Shown piece after piece: positions 16,324-27,800 of a stretch of DNA of 64,000 nucleotides. The notes under the pieces are model-generated. The model was not told the DNA's origin, did not search any database, and saw nothing but the letters and a program-made list of their open reading frames with translations. The stretch is from Pseudomonas fulva (GTDB lineage: Bacteria > Pseudomonadota > Gammaproteobacteria > Pseudomonadales > Pseudomonadaceae): NCBI RefSeq assembly GCF_023517795.1, contig NZ_CP082928.1, positions 2,170,001 to 2,234,000 of the forward strand. The letters run 5' to 3'. The position numbers were made by a program, and so were the translations under genes. Each line of letters starts with the position of its first letter. Position 1 is the first letter of the stretch.

Positions 16324-18507
16324 TCAGAAGCTATGGCCGAGGTTCAGGTACAGCGCCTTTTCGTTCTCGTCATTGAGGCCATAGCTGAAATTCAGTGGTC
16401 CCAGCGGCGTCTCGTAACCCAGGAACACGCTCGCCGCGTTGATGTAGCCGCTGTCGAAGGCGTTGTCGTTGTTCCATACCCGGCCGCGTTCCAGGGAGGC
16501 GCCGAGGTAGAGCGGGAAATCCAGCGGCAGGAACGAGCGCGGCGTCATGCGCCGGTAGTACACCATCCGCCCGAGGCTGACGTTCTGCCCGGCCAGGGCA
16601 TCCTGGCGGAAGCCCGACAGCTGCTGCGCGCCGCCCAGCTGGAAGCTGGAGGTGACGATTTCCGCGTCGTCCAGGGTGCGCCCGTAGCGGCCGCCGATCA
16701 CAAGGCTGTGCGGTCCCTGGCTGAACGCCTTGTCGAGCTTGATCTGCCATTGCCGGTAGCGATCGTCGGCACCCAGGCTGGCGTCGTACTGGCGCAGGTT
16801 CAGGCTGATCTCCTCGCCCTCGTGGGGAAAGTCGACGTTGTCCAGGGTGTCGAAGGCGTACTGCAGCTCGTAATAGCCCTCGGTAAAGCTGAATTCCGGC
16901 TGATCGCGTTCACCGATGCGCACCTCGGCATCGCCCCAGGCCTGGCCGATACCGAAACGCAGCTCGCCGTTGTTGGCGATCTGCCGGCCGAGGTCGACCC
17001 CGTAGCCGTAGCGCTGCACCCGGTATTCGGCGATCGGGTCGTTGTTCAGCACAGACTCCAGGTTCCAGGCCTCGGCATGCAGATTGGGCGCCACGAACCA
17101 GCGCGAACCGACGTCCAGTGGCTGGTAGAACTCGCTGAACAGCTCCTGGCGGTCGCCCAGCTGCACCCGGGTGAGCCACTCGGCACCGAGCCGGTTGATG
17201 CCGTTCTTGCGAAAGCTCGCCCCCAGGTTGAAGACGCTGTCGCCGTTGAAATCGTCGGAGAGGTTGAGCCCCAGGCGCAGGTAGTCGGTGCCGGTGCGCT
17301 TTTCCCGGGCATCGATCACCAGGGTGTTGCGCTCATCACGGTTGACCACCCGGTACTGCACGCGCTCGAAGTAATCGAGGCCGTACAGGGTGCCCATGTC
17401 GCGCTGCAGCTTGGCCATGTCCAGCGGCTCGCCGATGGGCTGGCGGATGTAGTTGCGGATCACCTCGTCGCCGACCTTGGAATCGTTGTCCACCTGGATG
17501 GCGTGGATCACCGGCGCCCGCTGCTGGGCACTGCGCGCCAGGGTCAGCGCGGGGTTACCGCCGCCGCGCCGCACCAGGTCCGCGAAGCGCGGCTGCAGCA
17601 CCTTGGCGGCCTGGTAGCCCGCCTCGATCATTTCCTCGCCGCGGCCGAAATCGGTGACGGCGAAGCGCGCCATGTCCGGCTGCACCAGCACGTCGCCGTC
17701 GCGCAGGGTGGCCAGCTGCTCCTCGGAATTGCGCCGGGTCATCATGGTGATCGACTGGTTGAGCACGTCGACCACGGTGAGCAGTTCCTTGCGCGGTTTC
17801 AGCGGCGTGCCGATGTCGACGACGATGACCCGGTCGACGCCCATGTCGCGTGCCACGTCGACGGGAATGTTGTCGACCATGCCGCCATCGACCAGCAGGC
17901 GACCGTCCAGCTCGACCGGCGCGAACACCGCCGGGATCGACATGCTGGCGCGGATCACCTGGGGCAGGTGGCCGCTGCGGAACACCACTTTCTGATCGTT
18001 GGCGATATCGGTGGCCACGGCGCGGAAGGGAATCGGCAGGCGGTCGAAATCACGCACGTCGCTGCTGCGTACCAGCAGGCGCTCGAGCAGCAGCGCCAGG
18101 TTCTGACCCTGGATCACCCCCAGCGGCAGGCCAAGGCTGCCGTCGTCACGAAAGCTCAGGCGCTGCTTGATCAGGAAATCGCGGTCATCCTGCTTGCGCC
18201 GGAACGGCACGTCGGTGCGCGGCGGATCGTCGGAGAGCACCTGCCGCCAATCCATGGTCAGCGCCACCTCCTCGAGCTCGGCGATGCTGTAGCCCGAGGC
18301 ATACAGGCCACCGATCACCGCGCCCATGCTGGTGCCGGCAATGGCGTCGATACGCACGCCCTGCTCCTCCAGCGCCTTGAGCACGCCGATATGGGCCAGG
18401 CCCCGCGCAGCGCCGCCGGACAGCACCAGGCCGACCTTGGGCTGGGCCTCTTGGGCAACACCGAGGAGGGGAAACAACAGGAGCAGGAGAACGAGCAGAC
18501 GACGCAT
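16324..18507 (-). CDS. plpD: PlpD-type patatin phospholipase autotransporter (type Vd secretion)
   Basis: A 727-aa protein close in length and layout to P. aeruginosa PlpD. Signal peptide MRRLLVLLLLLFPLLGVAQ. The patatin lipase domain (about 24-220) has oxyanion loop SGGAARG, nucleophile elbow GTSMG and catalytic dyad Asp in VDGGMVDN. A POTRA domain (about 300-390) leads to a 16-strand BamA/FhaC-like barrel (about 400-727) ending NLGHSF with C-terminal Phe, as required for outer-membrane insertion. It should be exported by its own barrel and act on phospholipids outside the cell. It is monocistronic, with no regulator beside it. Confidence 0.92.
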   Translation of the reverse strand: MRRLLVLLLLLFPLLGVAQEAQPKVGLVLSGGAARGLAHIGVLKALEEQGVRIDAIAGTSMGAVIGGLYASGYSIAELEEVALTMDWRQVLSDDPPRTDVPFRRKQDDRDFLIKQRLSFRDDGSLGLPLGVIQGQNLALLLERLLVRSSDVRDFDRLPIPFRAVATDIANDQKVVFRSGHLPQVIRASMSIPAVFAPVELDGRLLVDGGMVDNIPVDVARDMGVDRVIVVDIGTPLKPRKELLTVVDVLNQSITMMTRRNSEEQLATLRDGDVLVQPDMARFAVTDFGRGEEMIEAGYQAAKVLQPRFADLVRRGGGNPALTLARSAQQRAPVIHAIQVDNDSKVGDEVIRNYIRQPIGEPLDMAKLQRDMGTLYGLDYFERVQYRVVNRDERNTLVIDAREKRTGTDYLRLGLNLSDDFNGDSVFNLGASFRKNGINRLGAEWLTRVQLGDRQELFSEFYQPLDVGSRWFVAPNLHAEAWNLESVLNNDPIAEYRVQRYGYGVDLGRQIANNGELRFGIGQAWGDAEVRIGERDQPEFSFTEGYYELQYAFDTLDNVDFPHEGEEISLNLRQYDASLGADDRYRQWQIKLDKAFSQGPHSLVIGGRYGRTLDDAEIVTSSFQLGGAQQLSGFRQDALAGQNVSLGRMVYYRRMTPRSFLPLDFPLYLGASLERGRVWNNDNAFDSGYINAASVFLGYETPLGPLNFSYGLNDENEKALYLNLGHSF

Positions 18508-18592
18508 GGCACATCCCTGGCGTTGGGCGAAAAGGCGCCATTATAGGAGCCTCCTCGCCCGGGATGCGCGCCGTGCAAATACTCGGTTGCAA

Positions 18593-18781
18593 TCAGTGCA
18601 GGCGGCGCGGCTCGCCAACCAGCGGGTCGTGGAAACTGGCGATTTCCGATTGCAGGCGACGATTCTCGCCATAGGCCTCGATGGCCCGACGGTAACGCAT
18701 GCGCTGCTCGTCGAGCAGCTTGCGGCGGGCTTTCACCACGCTCTGGTCCGGGTGCAACGCTTCATCCACATGGCGAGCCAT
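18593..18781 (-). CDS. Small charged helical protein, unknown
   Basis: A 62-aa protein (MARHVDEALHPDQSVVKARR... to ...DPLVGEPRRLH). It is rich in Arg, Glu and Gln, with no membrane segment or cysteine, and probably one long helix (about 12-48). A GGAG lies about ten bases upstream of the ATG. It lies between plpD and the RpiR-type regulator, all on the minus strand. No family is recognised. Coding character is supported by codon bias and a ribosome binding site rather than by homology. Confidence 0.6.
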   Translation of the reverse strand: MARHVDEALHPDQSVVKARRKLLDEQRMRYRRAIEAYGENRRLQSEIASFHDPLVGEPRRLH

Positions 18782-18874
18782 GGCAGGTCTCCAGGTTGAA
18801 TTACGGGAGACCAGCTTCAGCGACCGTCATGACAGTTTGAGGAAACACCCGTGACGCCTGGGTGACGACCGCGC

Positions 18875-19747
18875 TCAGGCACCTTCTTCGTGGGCTTTCA
18901 CCGACTTGGCCGACAAGCGCAGGCTGCGCAAGCTGCGTTTGACGCTCTTGAGGTGGTTGACCAGGCTCGGCCCACGGGCCATGGCCACGCCCATGGCGAG
19001 CACGTCGATGACCACCAGGTGGGCGATACGCGAGGCCAGCGGCGTGTAGATCTCGGTGTCTTCCTGCACGTCGATGGCCAGGTTCACCGTGGCCAGCTCG
19101 GCCAGCGGCGTCTGCCCGGGGCACAGGGCGATCAGCGAGGCACCGGCTTCACGCACCACGTTGGCGGTGATCAGCAGGTCCTTGGAGCGCCCGGACTGGG
19201 AGATGCACACGGCGACATCGGACGGCTTGAGGGTAATGGCCGACATCGCCTGCATGTGCGGGTCGGAATAGGCCGCGGCATTGAGCAGCAGGCGGAAGAA
19301 CTTGTGCTGGGCATCAGCGGCGACCGCGCCAGACGCCCCGAAACCATAGAACTCGATACGCTGTGCCTGGGAGCAAAGGCCAATGGCCTTTTCCAGTGCT
19401 ACCGGGTCGAGCTTCTCGCGCACCTCGATCAGGGTATGCAGGGTGGTGTCGAAGATCTTCATGCTGAAGTCGGCGACCGAGTCGTCCTCGTGGATCGCGA
19501 ACTGGCCGAAGCTCGCGCCGGCGGCCAGGCTCTGCGCCAGCTTGAGCTTGAGATCCTGAAAGCCGCTGCAGCCGATGGCGCGACAGAAGCGCACGATGGT
19601 CGGCTCGCTGATGCCCACCAGGTGCGCCAGCTCGGCCATGGAGCTGTGCATGACCGCCGCAGGATCGAGGAGCACATGATCGGCCACCTTGAGTTCCGAC
19701 TTACGCAGGAGGTGGCGTGACTGGGCGATGTGCTGCAACAAATTCAC
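18875..19747 (-). CDS. RpiR/HexR-family sugar-phosphate-responsive repressor
   Basis: A 290-aa regulator with an N-terminal HTH_6 domain (about 1-75; MAELAHLVGISEPTIVRFCR) and a C-terminal SIS domain (about 120-260; IEFYGFGASGAVAADAQHKF, CISQSGRSKDLLITANVV) that binds sugar phosphates. It resembles the second RpiR regulator of pseudomonads that sits beside a second zwf gene (PA5438/PA5439 type), rather than the HexR next to edd or zwf-pgl-eda. It diverges from zwf across a region with a strong palindrome, so it probably represses zwf and itself. A GTG start at 19747 is chosen by likeness to family N termini; a TTG at 19768 is possible. Confidence 0.88.
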   Translation of the reverse strand: MNLLQHIAQSRHLLRKSELKVADHVLLDPAAVMHSSMAELAHLVGISEPTIVRFCRAIGCSGFQDLKLKLAQSLAAGASFGQFAIHEDDSVADFSMKIFDTTLHTLIEVREKLDPVALEKAIGLCSQAQRIEFYGFGASGAVAADAQHKFFRLLLNAAAYSDPHMQAMSAITLKPSDVAVCISQSGRSKDLLITANVVREAGASLIALCPGQTPLAELATVNLAIDVQEDTEIYTPLASRIAHLVVIDVLAMGVAMARGPSLVNHLKSVKRSLRSLRLSAKSVKAHEEGA

Positions 19748-19844
19748 GGGCAGGGACTCGACTGGCAAAGGATGGTTACGCCGGCTGGCTATTCGAGCGT
19801 CACGACTCGGTTATGATCAAGGGACGCCGCCGGGCTGTAGTGAT

Positions 19845-19863
19845 CTTGTAGTTATACTACAAG
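19845..19863. promoter_or_regulatory. HexR/RpiR-type operator
   Basis: CTTGTAGTTATACTACAAG has perfect 8-base arms around TAT. It closely resembles published HexR sites, which have outer TTGT and ACAA and inner TGTA...TACA. It lies between the divergent regulator and zwf starts, 40 bases upstream of the zwf ATG, a position suited to repression of both promoters. Confidence 0.8.
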
Positions 19864-19902
19864 CCTGGCGACCTCGCACGGACTAACCGAATCGGAGTTC
19901 CC

Positions 19903-21354
19903 ATGCAGAGCAATTGCGACATGCTGGTATTCGGCGGCACGGGCGACCTCGCCCTGCACAAGCTGCTACCGGCCCTCTATTACCTGCATCGCGGCGGCCG
20001 CCTGCACCGCGGTACGCGCATCCTCGCCCTGGCCCGTAGTTCCCACAGCCGGGCTGCCTACCAGGCCCTTGCCGAGCGCCATTGCCGCGCCCAGGTGGCC
20101 CGCGCCGATTTCGACGATGACACCTGGCGCAGCTTCGCCGAGCGCCTGGACTACTTCCCCATGGACGCCTCGCAAAGCGCCGACTTCGGCCGCCTGGGCA
20201 AGACCCTGGGCAGCGACCGGGATCGGGTCAGGGTCTATTACCTGGCCACCGCACCGGATCTGTTCGAAGCCATCGCCACGCACCTCAAGGTCGCCGGCCT
20301 GGCCGGCGCGGGTGCGCGCATCGTGCTGGAAAAACCCATCGGCCATTCGCTGCAGTCCGCCCGGGCGATCAACGCCGGCATCGGCGCGGTGTTCGATGAA
20401 TCCCAGGTGTTTCGCATCGACCATTACCTGGGCAAGGAAACCGTGCAGAACCTGATGGCGCTGCGCTTCGCCAATGCGCTGTTCGAGCCGGTGTGGCGGG
20501 CCGGGCACATCGACCACGTGCAGATCAGCGTGTGCGAGACCCTGGGTGTGGAAAACCGCGGCGCCTACTACGACAACGCCGGCGCCATGCGCGACATGAT
20601 CCAGAACCACCTGCTGCAGCTGCTCTGCCTGGTGGCCATGGAGGCGCCGGTGCGCTTCGATGCCGAATCGGTGCGCAACGAGAAGGTGAAGATTCTCGAA
20701 GCCCTCAAACCCATCACCGGCCAGGATGTGCGCGACAAGACCGTGCGCGGCCAGTACACCGCCGGCAAGATCGGCGGCCAGGAAGTACCGGCCTACTATT
20801 TCGAGAAGCATGTCGACAACGACAGCGATACCGAAACCTTCGTCGCCGTGCAGGCCGAGATCAACAACTGGCGTTGGGCCGGCGTGCCCTTCTACCTGCG
20901 CACCGGCAAGCGCCTGGCCCGCAAGACCTCCGAAATCCTCATCCAGTTCAAGCCGGTGCCCCACCAGCTGTTCGGCAACGGCCAGGCCAACCAGTTGCTG
21001 ATCCGCCTGCAGCCCGAGGAACGCATCAGCCTGCAGCTGATGGCCAAGAACCCCGGCAAGGGCATGCGCCTGCAACCGGTCGAGCTGGACCTGAACCTGG
21101 CCGATGCCTTCAACAAGCAACGCCGCTGGGACGCCTACGAGCGGTTGCTGCTGGACGTGATCGAGGGTGACTCGACGCTGTTCATGCGCCGCGATGAAGT
21201 CGAAGCGGCCTGGCAGTGGGTCGACCCGATCATCAAGGGCTGGCAACAGCACTACCAGAGTCCGCGCCCCTATGCGGCAGGCAGCAATGGCCCGGAGCAG
21301 CTCCAGCACCTGCTGGAACGTCATGGTCGCCAATGGATCGATGAGTCCGAGTAA
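19903..21354 (+). CDS. zwf: Glucose-6-phosphate 1-dehydrogenase (second zwf type)
   Basis: A 483-aa enzyme oxidising glucose-6-phosphate to 6-phosphogluconolactone, feeding the Entner-Doudoroff and pentose phosphate routes and making NAD(P)H. It has a Rossmann motif GGTGDLALHKLLPALY (about 8-25), catalytic RIDHYLGKETVQNL (about 173-186) and FYLRTGKRL near 335. No pgl or eda follows, unlike the main zwf operon of Pseudomonas, so this is probably the origin-linked zwf paralogue. Cofactor preference cannot be read reliably. Expression is likely controlled by the divergent RpiR-family repressor. Confidence 0.95.
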   Translation: MQSNCDMLVFGGTGDLALHKLLPALYYLHRGGRLHRGTRILALARSSHSRAAYQALAERHCRAQVARADFDDDTWRSFAERLDYFPMDASQSADFGRLGKTLGSDRDRVRVYYLATAPDLFEAIATHLKVAGLAGAGARIVLEKPIGHSLQSARAINAGIGAVFDESQVFRIDHYLGKETVQNLMALRFANALFEPVWRAGHIDHVQISVCETLGVENRGAYYDNAGAMRDMIQNHLLQLLCLVAMEAPVRFDAESVRNEKVKILEALKPITGQDVRDKTVRGQYTAGKIGGQEVPAYYFEKHVDNDSDTETFVAVQAEINNWRWAGVPFYLRTGKRLARKTSEILIQFKPVPHQLFGNGQANQLLIRLQPEERISLQLMAKNPGKGMRLQPVELDLNLADAFNKQRRWDAYERLLLDVIEGDSTLFMRRDEVEAAWQWVDPIIKGWQQHYQSPRPYAAGSNGPEQLQHLLERHGRQWIDESE

Positions 21355-21360
21355 CAGGAC

Positions 21361-21387
21361 AAGCGGGCTGACAATGACAGCCCGCTT
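21361..21387 (+). terminator. Intrinsic terminator of zwf
   Basis: AAGCGGGCTG (21361-21370) and CAGCCCGCTT (21378-21387) form a perfect 10-base stem with a 7-base loop, six bases after the zwf stop. The T-run after it is weak (GATTGT). Confidence 0.75.
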
Positions 21388-21840
21388 GATTGTCATGCGT
21401 CATTAATCCTTTTGCATGTAAGCATTCGCCTATCAATAACGCGCTATAAAACCGTGAGCCGATTAATAGCGTTGAATTTAATTTCAACCGGGTGGTTACT
21501 GTTCAGGGTTCAATAAATTTATTTACCTGACACTTATCGGAAATATTAAAAATCTATCAGGCAATTTATCCATTTAATATAAAATCTATAAACTTGAAAA
21601 ACAGACAGTTGCGAATTTTTCGCTAATTCATGATAACTAATTATTTGGGTTTAAATTCCTTAAATTTATAAAATAGAGGTTATTAATTTCGAAAGGTTAT
21701 TAAGCGTTTCTTTTCATTTGCATCTCAGCCGCTAACTTAAAACCTTGCCGAGTTGGATCCAGTGCAATGTCGCAATGAACTTGCCGGTGAACCACACACA
21801 GCTCGCCAATGTTCGGTAGTTAGTAATCAGGAGATGCATC
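21388..21840. promoter_or_regulatory. AT-rich leader region upstream of the giant adhesin
   Basis: These 453 bases are far more AT-rich than anything else in the window, with long runs of A/T around 21500-21720. No coding sequence is apparent. Short inverted repeats occur (GTTGAA-N6-TTCAAC at 21471-21488; GCGAA-TTT-TTCGC at 21611-21623). A GGAGAT precedes the adhesin ATG. The composition fits silencing by an H-NS-like protein (MvaT/MvaU in Pseudomonas) and activation by a dedicated regulator; both are inference. Confidence 0.6.
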
Positions 21841-24800
21841 ATGGCAGTACAGGCGAAAGTCGCGCCGATTGGCCAACAGGTCACGCAAGCCACCGAACGT
21901 ACTGTCAGCAATACCCTACCCCTTTCAGAAAGCAGCCATGTGGCGCTCAATATCTCGCCCGATGCAGTCACCAGCTATACCCGCGAAGGGTCGGATCTGA
22001 TCGTGCAGATGCAGAACGGCGAGGTTCTGCGCATCAGCAATTTCTACGCCCCGGCCGCACAACCCAGCCAGCTGTATCTGGTGGGTGAAGAAGAACAGCT
22101 GCTTGCGGTGGACCTTTCCCAGACGGCAGCTTCGGACGGCATCCTGGCCGCTTCCTATGCATCGGAAGGTACGCTTTCCGGCTTTACCTCTCTGACCTCG
22201 GTGGCAGGCGCTGCCGGGGGCACCCTTGGCCTGGGTACGGCTGCCGTTATCGGCGGCGTGGCCGTCGCGGGCGGCGTGGCGGTGGCGGATCAGGTGGACC
22301 GTCGTAGCGATAGCGGCAATAACGACGATGGCAGCACGACGCCGCCCGTCGACCCGGTGGATCCCGTAGACCCGGTAGATCCCGTAGATCCTGGGGATAA
22401 TGAGCCGCCCGCCGCTGCCGGCAATCTCCTGCTGAGCCAGGACAGTCGCTTTCTGACGGGGACCGCAGAGCCCGGAGCCCTGGTCAGGGTCGAGGTCGAT
22501 GGCAGCCTGTATACCGTCACCGCCGATGCCGACGGCAATTTCGTGGTGACATTCCCGGCGGCGCTGACGGGCGGCCAGGCCATTAACGTCGTGGTGGTGG
22601 ATGCGGCAGGCAATGTCAGCCCCCCGGCGTCCCTCAACGCTCCCTTGGTAACCCAGCCTTCGACGGTAGAGCCGAGCAACGGCGATGAGTTGAGCGGCTC
22701 GGCGATAGCCAACGCCACCATCATCCTGATGCGCCCCGATGGCGAAGTGCTCACCCAGACCACCGCCGATGCCAATGGTGACTGGTCATGGATTCCGTCG
22801 CCCGCCTGGCCCGATGGCACGCTGATCGATGTGCACACGGTTGCGCCTGGCGGCTTTCGTCCTCCGGTGATCCGCATCGTTATCGACAAGACGCCTCCTG
22901 CAGCGCCCACCGTCGAGGCCAGCAATGGCACTCATTTGGTCGGTACCGCCGAGCCCAACAGCACGGTAACGCTGACCATCAATGGCAGTACAACGCTTAC
23001 CGTAACGGCGGCTGCAGACGGCACCTGGTCTTATCAACCCACCCCCGCATTGACCAACACTACATCCGTCACCATCACCGCCACTGATCGGGCCGGCAAT
23101 ATCAGCCAGCCAACCAGCCTGACCATCGACGCTCAGGCTCCAGATCGGCCGACCATCAGCAATAGCAACGGCACGGTTTTCAGCGGTACCGCGGAAGCGG
23201 GTAGCACCGTCATCCTCAGCAACTCCAACGGCGTGATTGGTCAGGCACTGGTCGACGCCAACGGCAACTGGCATTTCACTGCCAGCCCGGCGATCACCAA
23301 TGGCAGCCAGGTCAGCGTGGTGGCCCGCGACGCGGCAGGAAACGTCGGGCAACCGGAAACCGTGGTGGTGAATAACGCACTGCCCAATGCACCGGTGATC
23401 GCGACAAGCAACGGTACGGTGGTTTCGGGCACTGCGGATGCTGGCAGCCTGGTCACTGTCAGTGTCAATGGCGTGCAGATAGGTAGCGTGACGGCAGGAC
23501 CCAATGGCGCCTGGTCGATTACACCATCGCCTTCCCTTGCCGATGGCACGGTCATCAGCGCCGTCGCCAGCACGTCGGCGGGCACCAGCGCCAGCACTAC
23601 CCTGATCATCGATGCCGCACAACCGCTGCCGCCTGTGGTTCAGCCGAGTAACGGTAGCGAGCTGAGCGGCACCGCCGAGCCCGGCGGCAAGATCATTTTG
23701 ATCTACAACAATGGCGAGCTGATCGGGCAGACCGTCGCCGACAGCAACGGCAACTGGAATTTCATCCCTACCCTGCCACTGGCCGATGGCGCCAACATCG
23801 AGGTCGTGGTTCGCGATGCCGCCGGCAATACCAGCGATCCCGCCCCGCTACAGATCGACCAGACACCGCCTGCCGCCCCGCAGGCCGAATCCAGCAATGG
23901 CAGCACCCTGAGCGGTAGCGCCGAGGCTGGCAGCACCGTAGTGATCACCGGCCCGGGTGGCATCATCATTGGTGAAGCGGTAGCCGACGGCAATGGCGAC
24001 TGGAGCTTCACACCTGCGACGCCGATCAACAACGGCACGCCGCTGACCATCACCGCCCGCGACCCGGCCGGCAACGTCAGCCCACCCAGCACCGTGGTGA
24101 TCGACTCCGAGGCACCTGCAGCGCCGACACTCAACCCCACCAACGGCGCACTCCTAAGCGGTACAGCGGAACCTGGCAGTACGGTGATCATCCGTATCGG
24201 CACTTCGCCAGTGACCGAGATCGAGGTGCTCGCGGACAGCAACGGAAACTGGAGCTACACACCTGGCGGGCCGATTGGCAATGGCACCTCCATCGACGTC
24301 AGCACCCGAGACGCCAGCGGCAATGAAAGCGCCTCCACGACCGGCAGCATCGATAGCAACGCGCCGGCTACGCCAGTGATCCACCCCAGCAACGGTGGCT
24401 TGCTGAGCGGCACCGCCGAACCGGGCAGCACCATCACCATCAACATTCCCGGCGCCGCCGAGCAGACCACCACCACCAATGCCAATGGCGTTTGGACCTT
24501 CACCCCCGCGACACCGCTTGCCAGCGGCACCACCGTATCGGTCACCGCGACCGACGCGGCCGGCAACCAGAGCCTGGCCGCCGGCCAGACCGTCGATACC
24601 ACGCTACCGGCGAGCCCGACCATCGATCCAAGCAACGGCAGCCAGTTCACCGGTACGGCCACGGCAGGCGCGCTGGTGGTGCTGAGCGGCCCGAACGGCG
24701 CCACCCTGGGCCAGGCCACTGCCGACGGCAACGGCAACTGGACGATCACGCCGCCCACCCCACAGCCCAACGGCACCAGTGTCAGCGCGACGGTGGTGGC

Positions 24801-27800
24801 CAACGGCCTCAGCAGCGCGCCGGCCATCACCGTGACCGACAACGTCGCGCCGCCGATCCCCACCCTGCAACCCAGCAACGGCAGCCTGCTCAGCGGAACG
24901 GCCGAAGCCGGCAGCACGGTGCTGCTGACCGGGCCGGGTGGCGCCGTCATCGGCCAGGCCACTGCCGATAGCCAGGGCAACTGGAGCTTCCAGCCCGGCA
25001 CGCCGCTGGCCAACGCAACGGTCGTCAACGCCGTGGCCCGCGACGCGGCGGGTAACCAAAGCACGGCGGTCAGCACCACGGTCGACAGCGTTGCGCCGCA
25101 AGCGCCGGTCGTCGCCCCGAGCAACGGCACGCGCCTGGCAGGGACGGCCGAAGCCGGCAGCACGGTGATCATCAGCGACAGCAGCGGACGGGTAATTGGC
25201 CAGGCGAATGCTGACGCCAATGGCAACTGGTCGCTGAGCCCATCGCCAGCCTTGGCCGACAATGCCACCATCACCGTGGTGGCGCACGACGCCGCCGGCA
25301 ACACCAGCGCGCCCGCCAGCCTGAGCATCGATGCCGCTGCGCCCGCCACGCCGATCATCGAACCGAGCAACGGCATCATCCTGCGCGGTTTCGCCGAGCC
25401 AGGCAGCACCGTCATCCTGCGCGACGCTGCCGGCAACCTGATCGCCGAAGCCACGGCAGGCGCCAACGGCGCCTGGAGCGCGACGCTGACTGCGCAGTTG
25501 CCCGATGGCAGCCGTGTCACGGCGGTGGCCACGGACGCGACGGGCAACACCGGCCCTGCCGCCTCCTTGACCATCGATGGCGTGCCACCCGGGGCTCCCA
25601 CGCTGAACGTCAGCAACGGTACGCAGCTCAGCGGCAGCGCCGAAGCCGGCAGCACGGTGATTCTCACCGGCGCCAACGGTGCAGTGATCGGCCAGGTGAT
25701 CGCCGACGCGGGCGGCAACTGGTCGTTCACGCCAGCAAACGCCTTGCCCAACGGCACGCCAGTCAACGCGGTGGCCCGTGATGCCGCCGGCAACACCAGC
25801 GCCGCCAGTAGCGTGGTCACCGACAGCGTCGCCCCTGCAGCACCCACCGTGGTGCCCAGCAACGGCCAGCAACTCAGTGGCACCGGCGAGGCGGGTAGCC
25901 TGCTGGTGATCAGCGTCGGCGGCACGGTAGTCGGCCAGGTAAGGGTCGATGCCCAGGGTAACTGGAGCTTCACGCCTCAAGCTCCGCTGGCCAACGGCGC
26001 CGCGGTGAGCATCGTGGCCCGCGACGAGACCGGCAATCAGAGCGCCCCCGTGGGTATCACGGTGGACGCCGTCGCGCCCAACACGCCCACCATCCAACCG
26101 AGCAATGGCACCTCGCTCAGCGGCACCGCCGAGGCCGGCAGCACCGTCATTCTGACCGGCCCGGGCGGCGTCGCCATTGGCCAGACAACGGCCGATGGCA
26201 ATGGCAACTGGTCGTTCACGCCACAGAACCCGCTGCTCGACGGTACCCAGGTCAACGTGGTGGCCCGCGATGCCGCCGGCAATAGCAGCCAGGCAGGCGC
26301 CACCGTGGTGGATGCTCAGCCGCCCGCCACCCCGACGATCGCGCCAAGCAATGGCTCGACCCAGCTGAGCGGCACCGCCGAGCCCGGCAGCATCCTGGCG
26401 CTGACCATCGGCAATGCCGCACCGGTGACGGTTCAGGTCAATCCGGATGGCACCTGGACCTATCCCCTCAGCAGCCCGCTGGCCAACAACACCCAGGTCT
26501 CCGTGGTCGCCCGCGATGCCGTCGGCAACACCAGCCCGCCGGCCACTATCACTGTCGACGCCCAGGCCCCCGCCGCGCCGCTGCTCGACCCCAGCAACGG
26601 CACGCAGGTCACCGGTAGCGCCGAAGCCGGCAGCCTGATCACCGTCACCGGCCCCAATGGCTTCAGCCAGACCACCACCGCCGATGCCGATGGCAACTGG
26701 TCGATCACCCCGGCCAGCGCCCTGGCGAACGGCACCCAATTGACGGTTACCGCCACCGATGCGGTGGGCAATCAGAGCCTGCCATCCAGCGTGACCGTGG
26801 ATGCGACCCTGCCGTCGCGCCCGACCATCGAGCACAGCAACGGTACCGAGCTCAGCGGCACCGCCGTGCCGGGGGCCACCGTACAGCTGACCGACGGGGC
26901 GGGCACGCCCATTGGCCAGGCGGTCGCCGACGCCCAGGGCAACTGGACCTTCACCCCGCAGACACCGCTGGCCAATGGCACCACCGTCGAGGCCACGGTC
27001 ACCATCGCCGGCCTGAGCAGTGCAGCGGCCTCCACGGTGATCGACAACGTGGCGCCCAATGCCCCGACCATCGCCGCCAGCAATGGCACGCAACTCAGCG
27101 GTACGGCCGAAGCGGGCGCCACACTGATTCTCACCGGTTCGGGTGGTATCAGCATTGGCCAGGCGACTGCCGATGCCAATGGCAACTGGACCTTCACGCC
27201 TACGCCTGCCCTGGCCGATGGCCTGGTGGTCACCGCCGTGGCACGGGACGCCGCCGGCAATACCAGTGGCCCGGTCACCACCACGGTCGACGCCCAGGCG
27301 CCAGCCACACCGACGATCGACGCCAGCAATGGCCTGCAGCTCGGCGGCACCGCCGAAGCGGGCATCAGCGTAGTGATCACCGATGCTGGCGGCCGCGTCA
27401 TCGGCCAGACCACTGCCGCCGCCGACGGTACCTGGACCCTGACGCCCTCACCGGCGCTCGCCAACGGCACCGTGGTCAGCGCCGCCGCCCGGGACGCGCT
27501 CGGCAACACCAGCGCGACGGTCAGCACCACCATCGATACCGTCGCACCGGTTACCCCGACCATTTCGCCCAGCAATGGCGTGGAACTCAGTGGTACGGCA
27601 GAGGCCGGCAGCACGGTACTGATCACAGGTCCAGGCGGTACGGTGATCGGCCAGGCGACCGCCGATACGGCTGGCAGCTGGAGTTTCATCCCCGACACTG
27701 CCCTGATCGACGGCACTCAGGTGACCGTGGTGTCACGCGACGCGGCCGGCAATGCCAGCCCATCCGCCAGCACCGTGATCGACGCCCAGGTGCCGGATCA

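Noticed and set aside
18875..19768. Calling the RpiR regulator the main HexR and the zwf gene the main zwf
   Set aside because: The absence of pgl, eda or edd, and the closer likeness to the second regulator/zwf pair of pseudomonads, argue for the paralogous pair.
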